Of a DNA stretch of 64,000 bases, positions 42,928-54,762 are shown piece after piece. The notes under the pieces are model-generated. The model was not told where the DNA came from and ran no database searches. It saw only the letters and a program-made list of their open reading frames with translations. The translations under genes and the position numbers were made by a program. Positions within the stretch are counted from its first letter, which is position 1. Every line of letters starts with the position of its first letter. This DNA comes from Chara braunii. Its lineage: Eukaryota; Streptophyta; Charophyceae; Charales; Characeae. The stretch lies in the NCBI GenBank assembly GCA_003427395.1, contig BFEA01000391.1:1401519-1465518 (forward strand). Reading direction: 5' to 3'.

Positions 42928-45900
42928 TTCTCCGTTAGGTCTGACGGCAACCGACCTAGAATCAAGGAGCCGGTACTTTTAAGCCAAAGTAGTGACCGGG
43001 CATGAGTGAGATTCGGAGGGTGGGGTACAACACTGCACCAGAAGATTCACACAATAAGAACGCGTGTATTGATCACTCGTTGCAGGCTGCTGTCAAAAGA
43101 AAATAGACAAGGTAGGCTGAGGCCCATTCGAAATTTCTTGTTTCAGAGCAGTCCAGCGACCTACAGCTTCTCCTTCAACCCTTTACTGATCATCATTGTG
43201 TTAAGAGAAAACAGTGGCCACTCATGTGTCCGTGGGATCGCTAGATTAAACACAAAACTAGCCCTTGAATTGGTAAGCAGGGATTAGCACTAAAAAAAAC
43301 AGTCCCCACAACTGGCGGGGCGCTTGATAACAGACAACTCTGGTCAAGGGTAAGTGACTGTTGCCGATCCGTTTTATCAAAGGGTACTTGGCGGGTAACC
43401 AGTCCAAGTCGAAAAACACCAATGGTGTGATCAAGAATACTTCTAAACTGCGTTTTCTTATCACAGGGTTAACACTGCGACAACTCTCACTGCAAGACGA
43501 CTCTTGATTGTCTTCAGTCTTATTGACAGATCCGTTTACTGCTCGTATTTTAGTGACATTGCATTATGACAGACTGCGACATGCCTCTTGTCAGGTCTGT
43601 TCTTCCTAATCAGCTCTTGCCTGAGGTCTGTTCGTCTCTCCTTAGGGCAATGTTTGAGGCAAACCTCCCCATCTGATTAAGGTGTCCTCAACGTGGCGAA
43701 AAGTTACTCTTAGTAGGCTCTCTATCTCCCTTTACAAATTTTCGTCGCTCAGACTCGATACTCGGCATCGTCTTCATTCCATAGGCTTAACAGGAGTTGA
43801 TATGCGAAGAAAAAAAATAAAATTAATGATAAAAAAAACGTTTGGTCCTCCTTTTCTTGACAACTCACTCTGAAGGAGGCAGGACCTGCTGACCCTACTT
43901 TCGAGGTAATCCCTTCCTTTAGGCTAGTTGTCACAGACTAAGGCAATAAGATAAAAGTTAATAAATCACCGTCAAGTAAAAACTTGACGAGAATATAAGA
44001 GATTTTTCTCAGCACTAACGTATCTTTTCCCATTTATTCAAAGAAAGTAACACCATGGAAAACATAATCTAAGATTCACCCCCACATTTCCATTAGCAGA
44101 GTGAACCCATCCAACGAGCGCGGAAATAGGCCTGAACTTATGCGATCAAAAGCCCGCCCATAGCCATCAAGCTCGCAAGTACATTCAATTGGACACCCAT
44201 CCACATACACGCACACAGGCTTTTGCGGGCTTGTATAGTCATACACTCGATTTGTCTCAGGACACAAGCGAACTCGTACCACTATTTGGCGACCATTCAA
44301 TCAGGTGAGTACACAGGCGAGCACATGCAAGCTCATACCCTTCGCCCCCACACGCCCACGCAGTCACCTGATGCAGTCACACGGTGCAGTCATTCAGAGT
44401 ACCCACACAGTGCCGTCACACAGTGTGCACGTACAATGCGTCAGTTCGATGCAGCCACACTATGCAGTCACGCGCGGTGAGATCACACAGCGTAACCACG
44501 TGGGGCAATCAACATTTTGTAGTTTCACACTGACAAAAAGAGAAGAAAAAGCCAGGGTTCCAATTATATTTGTAATCTTTGTCTTTGAGGGGTTTATGCA
44601 CACAGATACACTGGTTGCACCCCCCGCCCCTCCCTTTGATCTTGTCAGGTGATCAAATAATCCACCCAACACAAGGGGACACATATAATGGACGAATGCC
44701 GATACCAAGACTATCCAACCGCTCCAACCCTGTTAATTCTCTTAATTTGTGGTCTATATGTTGTATTCCTTCTGCGGTTTGCACTTTTCAGATCGTCATT
44801 ATGAGACAGGGGTTTTCCCCTGTTCACCCGCTCATGCAGTCTACTGCTGCCCTAACCTCTGTCTAGTTGTAAGATGATTGGTTAATAATGATCAATCATT
44901 CCAATCAATTAAAAGCAGGAGAAGGAAAAAGAACTGATGATAAGAGAACAAAAGAAATTATCTTGCAATGTCGCCCGCCTTTTCTGAGGGTTTGGCCAGG
45001 ACATTCGCAAGGAAGAGTGTCAACGATCTTGATCGCAGTACCCGTTGAAGGTCGGAAGTCACTCGAGGGTAGCAAGACAGGTAGTCGTCATTGCAGGCGC
45101 ACCAACCGGTAAGTGAAAAACGCTCTCAGAGGAGTGAGACCCTCACAACGGCTAGTTCTTGACCGAACGGCTCACGCATGCTTCGACCAGTGTAATGATG
45201 ACACCAACAAGACCGCCCGCGCCGAGCTCTCTACTCCCTCCACCCTTCCTCTCACTCTTCTCTCTCGTCTGCCGACCATCAGCAGAAGCATGCCGAAGCA
45301 CCTTCTGGTCGAGATTGAGCCGTCAGACGTCTACTAGATGGGGTTCGTGAAAACTAGCAACGTCCCTCACACTAAAAAGAGCTCATTCATACCTGCTTCT
45401 TTCACGTGCTTACATCGTAGGTACTCGGCGAGCGAGCCGAAAGTGCTTTAAGACTGATTACTCAGGAGGGGCGTGCAAGATGAAATAGGGACGAATCACT
45501 TCTGGCGAATACTCAAGGAGTCACGGAGGCTGGTTGTTCTGGCGTGTCACAGAGGCTTGTCGTGGCTTATCAGTCACGAAGTACTCTGAGCGAGCGTGAA
45601 GACAAACAGTTGACCGGCATGTCACGGAGGTTCACCGCGGCTTATTAGTCACGAAGTACTCTGAGCACGCGTAGAGACAACGGTTGAATTCAACCATCTC
45701 TAACAAGTTCGGGCACGCTCGTCCATACCGCTTATGCTGAAGTCAAAACTGATGTTGTCGTCTGAGCACCCCCATCATACTCATGCGCACCACTCATCTC
45801 GTCGCCTCTGGTTCACTACACATACCGTCCCATTGACATCAGACGCGCTCCGCAAACTCGTCCCGTTGACATCAGACGAGCTCCTCAAACTCGTCCCGTT

Positions 45901-46169
45901 CCCGCTCACACTGTCCCTTTCTTCGTTGACCCCCCCCTTCTCGCCCCCTGGGCCTGCCACTTGTTGCGCGTGTACTCGTGCCACGGCCCTTGCCTCTGCC
46001 TCTCGCTGTCGCTTGTGGTACCTGCCTCTCTCCCCCGTCTGCGGGCGACTTCGACTCTAAGGCCCCGCCTCGTACCGTTCCCGGTCACGCCAAGCCTGAG
46101 CAGGGTTTGCGTCGGTCATTTCCGACTCTCCCTCTTAGTCTCTTTCGAGGTGCTGCCCTTCCCTCGTAG
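42928..46169. other. Largely unassigned part of X with local repeats
   Basis: No clear gene. A 75-bp tandem duplication starts at 45541 and 45616 (GGCGTGTCACAGAGG, GGCATGTCACGGAGG). Repeats of GCAGTCACAC type lie at about 44350-44470. On the minus strand directly after the left LTR, about 46112-45781, one frame reads MTDANPAQAWRDRERYE and continues Arg/Glu/Gln-rich after a TAG; it might be the start of a gag-like protein, with low confidence. A minus-strand frame at 44076-44300 is unassigned. Confidence 0.4.
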
Positions 46170-47833
46170 TGGTCCCAATAGATGAGTCATCTTCGTGATA
46201 AGTGACCGTTACCCTCATACCCGCGGTCACTCCATCGCGTCTGCACCTTCTCTCCGCCCTGTTACGCGCCTCANNNNNNNNNNNNNNNNNNNNNNNNNNN
46301 NNNNNNNNNNNNNNNNNNNNNNNNNNNNNNNNNNNNNNNNNNNNNNNNNNNNNNNNNNNNNNNNNNNNNNNNNNNNNNNNNNNNNNNNNNNNNNNNNNNN
46401 NNNNNNNNNNNNNNNNNNNNNNNNNNNNNNNNNATTGCTGTCTGCAACCCCCTGTCCATCCTCATCTCCTGTTCACCGTGACCGCTAACATTAATTTTTA
46501 ACCTCACTCCCTCAGTAGGCTTACCATAGGTTAAAACAACTTCCACCACAGACCCCTTTTCGTCCTCACACTCCCACATCCACGAGTACCTCATGTACCA
46601 TGGTCTGTACCCGCGCAGACCATTCCGATCTGCCATAGCCACCCTTAGAATAGCCAGCCTTGACCCAAACACTAGCCGCTCAAATAGCCCACGCCGGGTG
46701 CCGGCCCTTACAACTGCACCTCCCCAGACCTCAGACCGGTTAACACAGTACCAGAGGCAACCTGTAGGCACTCGCAGCTAAACACTGAACAACCTGCCTC
46801 CCTCTTTTCTTTTATAGGCCTTTCTCATACCTTGGCCTCTATGCTCTAAATGAGGAATTCAAATAATTAATAAAATAATTAAACCGATTGGTCTATAGGT
46901 GAAATTGGAGAGCCTGAGCTCAACGGCCGAAACATGAACCCAACGTCTTCAACCACTTGTTCCGATTACGAGACTACAGGTCCAAGGCGATGGTCCCATA
47001 ATGAGATACGGACAAAAGTTCTCACCTCTTCAAAATGTATCGTCGGCCTATCATCACCGGGTACCCGTGTCCGATGACAAGGAGGGGGCTTATGACCCCC
47101 TTCAGGGGTGATAGGCTTCCTACCGATGCGGCCGCGGGTCGCCCTCCTTTTGAGATCTTACCGCACGGCGCCAAATCGGAATTCTCCCCCAGACTATATC
47201 CGCGCAAGGCCGGCCTACTCAGGCAGCGGACCACTGGCTCGAAAAGGCGAACCGTTGGCCTTCCCGCGAAAGGACAGTCCAACAGGTAGAGAATCGAAAA
47301 TAGGAAAATTAAGTAATAATAATAAAAATAAATGATGATGGCTGCGAAACGAGAATGGAAATGAAAGCGTAAAGTCACAGTGGCCTGAAACAGCTGGATT
47401 TTCCCCGAACTAAACAATTTTATACTCGTCGTTTTATTATATTTTATTATCTTTTTCTTTTCGACAGTGACCTCTGCCTAGTGTACCTAACCCATAACTC
47501 AGTAGAGGGGCGCTCGGTGCACATTTGAAAAGACTGAGCCTGCCCTCTCACCTCCACGTCCCAAGGCAGACCCGACGGCTACCACAGTTACAGGCCGGTT
47601 GTGCTCTGCTGTACAGCAGGGCGCCGAGCCTGTGTGGACCTAAGGAAAGTCATGTAGCGCACCCTTTTGTTGAGGGCAACGTCACAAGAACTGGTCCACG
47701 CCGAGATACAGCCTAGATACCAGGAACAGCAGAGGTCCAGGACACGTCTATAGGCCGGAGCATCGGAGTGAGGACCGGTACCAAGCAGGGACTTGGTACA
47801 CAGAGAAGGGCTGGGACACCGCGCCCTCCGACA
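46170..47833 (-). repeat. Left LTR of G, with spurious gap
   Basis: On the minus strand it runs from TGTCGGAGGGCG to GGGACCA. It matches 58867-60372 with about 2-3 percent difference. Its length without the 160 Ns (46274-46433) is 1504 bp, against 1506 bp in the other copy, where only 3 bases stand at the gap. The N-run is therefore an assembly artefact. The copy includes a TATA box and the P0 frame. Confidence 0.85.
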
Positions 47834-48105
47834 TAATACCAAACCCCCACCCAGCGTCCCCGCTGGGTCCTAATGCGTTAGTTGAAGAATATAAGAAACA
47901 GCGCACACCGTGATACAATGCAGTGCTCTTGCGCCGATCTTCATAGTATCCTTTTCCCTTCTTCCTTCCTCATTCACAGTGTCTCATTCTCTTCCGCACG
48001 CGGCGTTGCTGCATAATGTGCACCATCTCGTTTACTTTTCTTCATCTTCTTCCATTGCACATTCTCTCTGTTTGTCGTCTTTTTTTGGCCGTTCTCGGTC
48101 ACACC
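47834..48105. other. Spacer beside the left LTR
   Basis: On the minus strand the bases before the LTR start include GGGTGGGGGTTTGG, a possible polypurine tract for G. Otherwise nothing is visible. Confidence 0.4.
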
Positions 48106-48579
48106 ATGCCCGAGGCACGTAAGAGACAGGGAAGAGGAAGAGAAGGGAGAGGGGGTAAAGCTAGGGAGGAGTCGTCGCCTCGTGCGAGGCGCGATTATAG
48201 CTCTGAGGAGGAGGAAGAGGACGAGCCACGTGGCTATGGTGCTCATTCACGACCTTACCTTCGCCACTTGCCACCATCGTGGTATGAGAAAACTCCATCT
48301 CCAGACAGAATGGAGTATTTTCGGAAAAAAATTAGAGCGCGCTACGGCGCGCCTAGCGCTTCCTCTCCTCCTTATATCCCCAGGGCTCCTTCCACTCCCG
48401 CTTTAAGCAAAGCCATAGTGCCTGCTCCTCCACCTTTTGTCCCATGCATAGCTTCTTCACCCTCTCACTTCATTAATTGCGTCCTCTTTAGCATATTTTT
48501 CCTTCTCTTTCTTTTCCAGCTCGAGCTCATGACCGTCTTTTACGTTTTATATAGGCGTGACTTTTTCTCAGCTTTTTGA
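48106..48579 (+). CDS. Antisense ORF in the 3' region of G
   Basis: An ATG at 48106 (MPEARKRQGRGREG) opens about 157 codons on the strand opposite to gag-pol. The first third is rich in Arg, Gly and Glu with DYSSEEEEEDEPRG; the middle has WYEKTPSPDRMEYFRKKI; the rest is Pro/Ser-rich, then hydrophobic. A TTCTTTTCCAG string near 48510-48520 looks like a 3' splice site, so the real C-terminus may differ. No known domain. Some giant plant gypsy elements carry antisense ORFs between pol and the 3' LTR, which makes a real gene possible. Confidence 0.42.
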   Translation: MPEARKRQGRGREGRGGKAREESSPRARRDYSSEEEEEDEPRGYGAHSRPYLRHLPPSWYEKTPSPDRMEYFRKKIRARYGAPSASSPPYIPRAPSTPALSKAIVPAPPPFVPCIASSPSHFINCVLFSIFFLLFLFQLELMTVFYVLYRRDFFSAF

Positions 48580-50593
48580 GTCTGATTTCGGTTCATAAAA
48601 TTTCCAGTTCACTGTCCACTCCGTAGCGTCCCAGGCCTAAGAGTTTGGCTTCCTTGAGGCCAGGGATGCAGGTTCCTTGTGAACCAGGCCGCTTGTCGGC
48701 CACCAAATAAAATTTAAGAAGGATTACGTTTCCATTTTTCTTGCTTGTTTGCTGGCTCCGACTTTTTGTTATTCTGGAATCTGTTCTCTGTCTGAACTTC
48801 ATATCAGAGAAAAGTTACCTTGTCTTTCGTCCTGACTGAAATTCGAACACATTGCCAATCTGACATCAACACTTGGAACACTTGCTCAGTCTGCCATGCT
48901 AGAGATAGGGTATACCAAACCCTCTTTTCTATTCTCTGGCCTGAGAGAGTTATATTCCCAACCCCTCAAGTGACTCAGGGGATACCAAACCCTGTCTTCT
49001 TTCTCTGGTCTGAGTGAGGCGTCTCCTCAACTTCTCAGACAAGGAAAAGGGATACCAACCCCTTTTTTTCCTTTTCTCTGGTCTGGAGAACTTTAAACAA
49101 GTCTTTGTATTCCTGCAAAACAAAAAATTCCACACAACAGATCCCGGCCCCAGCAGGCAGACCCTGTGACAACCATCAGTCAAGCATTAATAAATTAAAA
49201 TAAAACCCACAAATAAAATAATAAATAATAAATATCACATAACAACTCTTCACACCCAGGATTTATTGATTGCCTTAGTTTTGACCCACCACTGGCCAAG
49301 AATACCAGACGTCCCGTCAATCTGACATACCTCATTCGGCCCGCCTCAGGCCAGGACTAGTCAGACCATTTGTCTCGACAACCCCTTTGACCTGCCTCCA
49401 GGTCAGGACCAATCATACCCACTACTCGAGTATGACAGCCCTTTGGCGCTCTCGCCAGGACACCCAGACTATAGCGGGTCTGGTCACCCTATGTCAGTGG
49501 ACGTCCCGTCAGTCAAACTGCCCCGAATCTTGGAAATCGACCACTGTGGTCGGGGACCGGCTCACCCACCAGTTTTTGGCCAAGGGCGCTGGCTACCCCG
49601 CCCAGATTTTTGAACGTGGGACCCGGTCTAACCACCGTTCCAGGCTCTGGCGAACCTCACTGGATTGCATCCTCTTACTACGGTAGGGTTCCAGCTGACC
49701 CCTTTCGACCTCATAGGCCAGACTCCCGGAGTCTTAGCCTCAGTCGACTACGGAATTCGACACTCGCGTCGGGGACTTGCTAACCCCACCAGATTGCAAC
49801 CTACTGCGGCAAGGCTCTGGCTGGCCCCGACAACCAATGCATCCTTAGGTTACAGAAGAAAACTCCCAGGCACAGACAATCAGACATGCATATCATAACC
49901 CACAAGCAGACTGTCCACGCCCCATAACAGGACAAACATTTCTCAAGAGACGTCAGTCTCAAGAGGCACTGAACAGCATTATGATAACCAGCACCAAACC
50001 CTTACAGGGGACCTCCCTTCAGTCTCAAGAAGGATGCTTAGTGCTGGCCCCAGAGAGGTCTCTTCCCTCAACTGAGAATTTTTGTTTCTTTTTCCATGAG
50101 ACATCCCGTCAGTCCCAAGGAAGTACTGAAATGCTGCTCTAAGAGAGGTCCCTTCCCTCATCTGAGCATAGACTGACATCTTAGTCAGAGATACGAAGTC
50201 CTTCTGCTGACAACTCTTAGTTAGACAGAACTGAACTTTGTTACGCTCATTATGCTTTCTCTTTATAATAAGGATATTACTGATTACACCTCTTGATATG
50301 CCACAGCCATGAGTTCCTCAGATCTTTGACACTGCGTCAATACTTTCGAAAACTTTATCTTCATAATTATTTCTCACTCTTTGGAACTTGAAACTCATGG
50401 ATCGACTGTAGCATTGCATCAAAGATATAGTCTTATTAACTTTGTTACTTGCTGAAACAGAAAATTAACTGACTTGCTAAAAATCAGAAATGCTGAATTG
50501 ACCATGCTCAAACGATCACAACCTGCTGAAAATTCAGTCTTGTTGTCTCATTGTCTTATTGTAATCTTCTCTCAGTTCTTTGGAACTGATCTC
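48580..50593. repeat. 3' noncoding region of G with degenerate tandem repeats
   Basis: Three units of about 72 bp with GGATACCAAACCC and CTCTGGTCTGAG lie at about 48906-49100. Units of about 100 bp with CAGTCTCAAGAAGG and GAGAGGTCCCTTCCCTCA lie at about 49940-50180. Less regular repeats with GGACCGGCTCACC and GGATTGCATCC fill 49330-49850. Hypervariable tandem repeats between integrase and the 3' LTR are known from the Tat/Ogre group of plant elements. No credible gene on the minus strand. Confidence 0.6.
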
Positions 50594-52204
50594 TTACTTA
50601 GATGACTGACCTTTCTTCCCTCTCCTTGAGATTACTGTAGGAATCAGATCTGGGTTTGTGAAAATAAACTTACGAAGTCTTGACCCAGATACCATGTCAT
50701 GAACTCTAGATCCATCCATCTCTGAAATCTCATAAACTTTGCCTTCCGTTTCCCCTGTGATTCTGTAGGGACCAAGCCATCTGGGCTCCAACCTTTTAGT
50801 CCATTGTGTCTCAAGGGAACTGTCAAACAGAAGGACAACATCTCCAATCTTCAACTTCTTTTTTCTTATATATCTTTTCTTGTTCCATCTCTCTTGATCT
50901 GATAATCTGTTGGATGTCATTCTCTCTGCAGCATCCATCACGACCTGATCAACTTCTGATATTTGCCTCATTCTGATCTGGAGGAGCTCTGAAATGGAAT
51001 AGTCTCTGTCACTTTCTTGACTTGACCATGTCTTGACAATACTCTCAATAGGCAATGTAGCATATCGACCATACTATAGAGTAAACGGTGCATAGCCAGT
51101 AGTTCTCTTAACTGTGATGTTGTCAACATATACAGCAGCTCTTAATACTTTCGGCCAGTTACTGAGATTTTCTTCACACCACTTGGCCAATGAATCCTTC
51201 AAAGTTCTGTGACATTTTTCAACAGGTGCATTCGCTTGAGGATGGTACGTAGTCACATACCGAACCCTGACGCCCAACCTAAGTGTGGTTCTTCTGACAA
51301 TCTCATTTCTGAATTCTGACCCTCTGTCTGAGACAAATTTTCTGATAAAAGGATACCTGAGATAAACTTCTTCTATCCAGTCAGCCACCTGCTCGGCTGT
51401 CTTCCTTTTCAGAGTTTTTGCCTCAACATATCCAAAGAAATTATCTCTCATGTTCAGTATATATCTCATCCCGCCTTTGCCTGGAGGCATAGTGACGAGA
51501 TCCAAATGGACTCTGCTTCCTGGTTCCAGCAGTATAGTGGGAAATAAAGGTTCAATCATTCTTGTGGTAGACCTCTTCTGACACAATACACATGATTTAC
51601 AGTATCTGAAAATCATGTCTCTCATGTCAGACCAGAAGTAGAGTTTGACAGTCTTGGAATAGGTTGCCTTAGCAGCCCTGTGGCCGCCTGCAACCCCCTC
51701 GTGCAGAGCAACAATTATCTCTAACTGTCTCTCTTTACCACTGACCACTCTTCGTGGAGGTAGGCCTCCCTTACCATCCACAAAGAGATGTCCTCTTTTT
51801 AGCCTGAATTTCTTTCTTGAAACTTTACAGTAATATTTTTTTAGCTGTTTTTTTTCCATCTTTTTGCCAATCTCTTGATAATTTTCATCATATTCTTCAA
51901 AGAAGAAAAATATCTTTTCTTCCTTCTTTTCACTCTCTTCTTCTTCCTTTGAATTCGAATTTTCCCCAATCTTATGGGCAGCCTCTGCTGCAGCATTAAC
52001 TTTAACATACCAATCATTTGATTCATCTTCCTCTTCTTTCTCAAGAACCGATTCATAAATGTACGCACTAGGGATCTCTTCCCAACTGTCTCTTTCTTCT
52101 GGCCATGGACTCCACTTGTAGGAGCATTGCACTTCATAGTCCTCATCATCTTTCTCATTAAAAAAATTATCAACATAGGCAGATTCTTCAATTGTTTCAT
52201 TCAC
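50594..52204 (-). pseudogene. pol (IN): Element G integrase with GPY/F-like end
   Basis: The N-terminus is a long acidic, Glu/Lys-rich extension. Then come the zinc-binding region (LHEGVAGGH, YCKSCVLCQKR) and a complete DDE core (VHLDLVTMP, VSDRGSEF, NAPVEKCHR). A TAG at 51074-51076 interrupts the frame, which continues to RWLGPYRITGE, the GPY/F-type module, and ends without a chromodomain. Only this one stop separates it from a full-length integrase, so the element is younger or better kept than A, C and D. Confidence 0.88.
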
Positions 52205-52655
52205 ATCCTCTTCTTCTTCTTCCTTCCTCCACTCAATCCGGCTTAAGCCATTTGCTTTATTATTCTCAGTGAGAATCTTTTCCTACTTGAAATCATATGT
52301 CCAGATGAAAGTGATCCACCTGCTGACTGTTTATCTACATGTTGGTGTTTTTTAATGACACCTATCACAACAGATGCATCTGTCCTCAAGATGAATCTCC
52401 TCCCTAATACATAGTGCCTGAAACACCTGAAGCTATGAATGATTGACAGTAGCTCTTTCCTGAATTGGGTGTAGCCTCTTTCTGAATGAGCACTCCACCC
52501 AAAGCAACTGGTTCTCCATCCGCCTCAATGATGAAAGATATTGCCTCTTCATCATCATAAAATGACACTCCCAGCACAACACCACCATCTTTTAATTTTT
52601 CTTTTAATGTTTCTGTTGCAGTTTGCCTTTTATCATTCCATGCTAAGTTTGCCCC
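52205..52655 (-). pseudogene. pol (RH): Element G RNase H region, shifted
   Basis: Read in pieces on the minus strand: AISFIIEADGEPVALGG (one RNase H Asp), a following part with HSFRCFRHYVLGRRF, and FILRTDASVV (a further Asp). Frameshifts and stops separate these pieces, so no open frame spans the domain. It lies exactly between RT and integrase, as expected for Ty3/gypsy. Confidence 0.65.
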
Positions 52656-53780
52656 TTACCTTACCATCTCCCTCAGAGGCTCTGCATGGGTAGCAAAGTG
52701 AGGAATAAAAATCCTCCAGAATCCACAAACTCCCAAGAAGCTTCTGACATCTGTCACTCTTTTGAGAGGCAAAGACCAGTTTAAGATTTTATCTATCTTC
52801 TTGGGGTCCGGACTCCTACCCTTGGAGAAACATCTGAAACCCAAAATAATTAATTCTGGCTGGAATAGAAGGGACTTTGGTCCACTGGCAGTCAGATTGT
52901 ACTTTTGAAGTCTCTCTAGGACTATTTTCACTCCTTCAGCGTGTTCCCAGACAAACGTCCTGACCCCCCCTGCGACCAAAGTCTCATCCCTTACCAGAGG
53001 TCCTTTTACAGGATTATCATCAATGTAGGGACCGGTTATCTCAGAAGAAATAACTTGCATGACTTTGATCATATCCCTTTGAACCACTGCAACGCCGTTA
53101 GTCTAACCCTGAGTCACCACACACATCTGAATGAGCCCCCTTGGCGTGTGCATGACCGTCATTGGCCGGCTAGTGGGATCAATGAAAAACTGATCATAGC
53201 CAGAGTATAAATCAACCAGAGAATAAATGCACCGACCAGCAAAGGATTCAGAGAGGAGATCAACATTAGGAAGACTACCTGCATTACGTACCGTCACAGA
53301 ATTGAGCTTCTGAAGATTCTGTATCCATTTTAACCCGCCTCCTGGTTTCCAAAAGCAAAACTAGTGATTAGCATACGGTCCATCATCAGGTTCAACAACA
53401 TTAGAAGCAATATTCTTATCAAGATACTTTACAACTTCTGCTTCTTCCTTCAGGGCATACTTAGTTGGCCTATCATTCCATGAAACATGATCAACGGTCC
53501 AAATCTTGACCATCTTGATCTTGTCCACATCCAACTGCCCTCTCTCTTCGTCATTAAAGGAGAAAGCACCTGATAATTTCTGACACATCTTGAAGATATA
53601 TTCTTTCTCTTTAGGCTGGATAAACTGTTCCGAGTCTATCTTCATTGTCTCAAATCTTTCTCTGGTGACCCTATTCCCCAACTTTGCAGATTCTCTTAAT
53701 GCTTTAATGATCTCCCTCTCCTTTTCCATTACCGCATCGTAATTCGTTTCTATCAGGACTGCCACCGGGTTTTTCTTCAC
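52656..53780 (-). pseudogene. pol (RT): Element G reverse transcriptase
   Basis: The fingers begin at VKIWTVDHVSWNDRPTKY. After a TAG at 53361-53363 (in place of Trp in PYANHW) come KLNSVTVRNAGSLPNVD and SLVDLYSGYDQF with the first catalytic Asp. After another TAG at 53103-53105 come PYIDDNPVKG with the YIDD box and FVWEHAEGVKIVLERL. The end FLGVCGFWRIFIPHFA is typical of the thumb and connection. These signatures differ from the chromoviruses here and recall gypsy elements also found in fungi; that placement is from memory and needs a tree. Confidence 0.86.
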
Positions 53781-53815
53781 CCCCTTGGGCTTATATTTTC
53801 TCTTTGACCCAGTGA

Positions 53816-54142
53816 CTATTTTCCTAAAAAAAGACGATTCGTTGCAAATCTCAATTTCATTTTTCCTCCCTTAGCTGCCTCTACGACCTTTTTAAATTCT
53901 TCAATTTGTCCATCTTCATCCTCGAGATTGCCAAGGGCTTTTATCATTTTTGAAATTTGATTGATGCCTAGCGAAATCCCTTCTTCTACTTTTTTTTTCC
54001 CTTCTGCCTTTAGCCTTCTTATCTTTTCATTAGACTCTTCTCTTCTGATTGAATTAACTGATAGTTGATGCTTGAAATCATTTTTCGTACAGACCATGAA
54101 GGTCTGTTCCTGAGCAGTCTCAGATCCTGTAGACCGATCCAA
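53816..54142 (-). pseudogene. Element G pol linker segment
   Basis: A frame of 108 codons rich in Lys and Glu (RREESNEKIRRLKAEGKKK, then SLGINQISKMIKALGN). It overlaps the C-terminal end of the protease frame and lies before RT. I see no catalytic motif. It is probably a spacer part of the polyprotein split by indels. Confidence 0.55.
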
Positions 54143-54762
54143 GATGACCCCTCATGATTGAAAAATTGGACAGCCTCCATCCTATGCAAGAATGGAGTTC
54201 CCAAGATACAGTCATGATCTAGGTCTGACACCACAAAACTCAGTAGTTCCACAGTCATTGTTCCAACTCTGATAGGTAGATTATCAATAAATCCTGCCAC
54301 GAACACCTCTCCTGCGATATTACTTAATACATTCTTCGCAGGTTTATCAATGAACAAATTACATGCTTCCATCGTTCTTCGTGAAAGAAGTATCATCTCT
54401 ACCCGAGAATCCACTATGGCTAGAATCTTTACTTGATTAATACGGATTGTAAGATGTCCACAACCCATGGTTGCAAATCTCATCTTGCAATCTGGCAGTG
54501 ACCTATTCACTTGGTTATGAAAGACTGATCCCAGATAATTAACTTCTTGTTTCTTCTTCTCAATTAACTTCTTCAGTTCCTTCCTCAGTCTGGGTGCTAG
54601 AGTCATTGTTTCCTTAAAGGACAATGTCACTTCCGTCTCTTCCAACATTTTTGCAATTACATCAGAAATCACTGTCTCATCTTTCAAATCACTCTTGAGA
54701 ATAAACTCTCTTTCTCCCTTGTTCATTCTTTTCTTGTGAGTGTTCTTGTTCAGGGTCATCAA
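54019..54762 (-). pseudogene. pro: Element G protease region
   Basis: The frame of 247 codons has ILAIVDSRVEMILLS, where the retropepsin Asp-Ser-Gly is Asp-Ser-Arg, so the enzyme is probably inactive. HDCILGTPFLHRM matches the second conserved block. It overlaps the end of the gag frame by 74 nt in another phase. Whether that is a programmed shift or an indel cannot be told from one copy. Confidence 0.78.

Noticed and set aside
44290-44470. CRISPR-like array of short repeats
   Set aside because: The GCAGTCACAC-type units have no regular spacers and the window is eukaryotic; this is a degenerate tandem repeat.
47022-47417. Minus-strand frame in the left LTR of G, also found at 59562-59956
   Set aside because: It lies upstream of the TATA box in the U3 part, breaks at different places in the two copies and has no domain.
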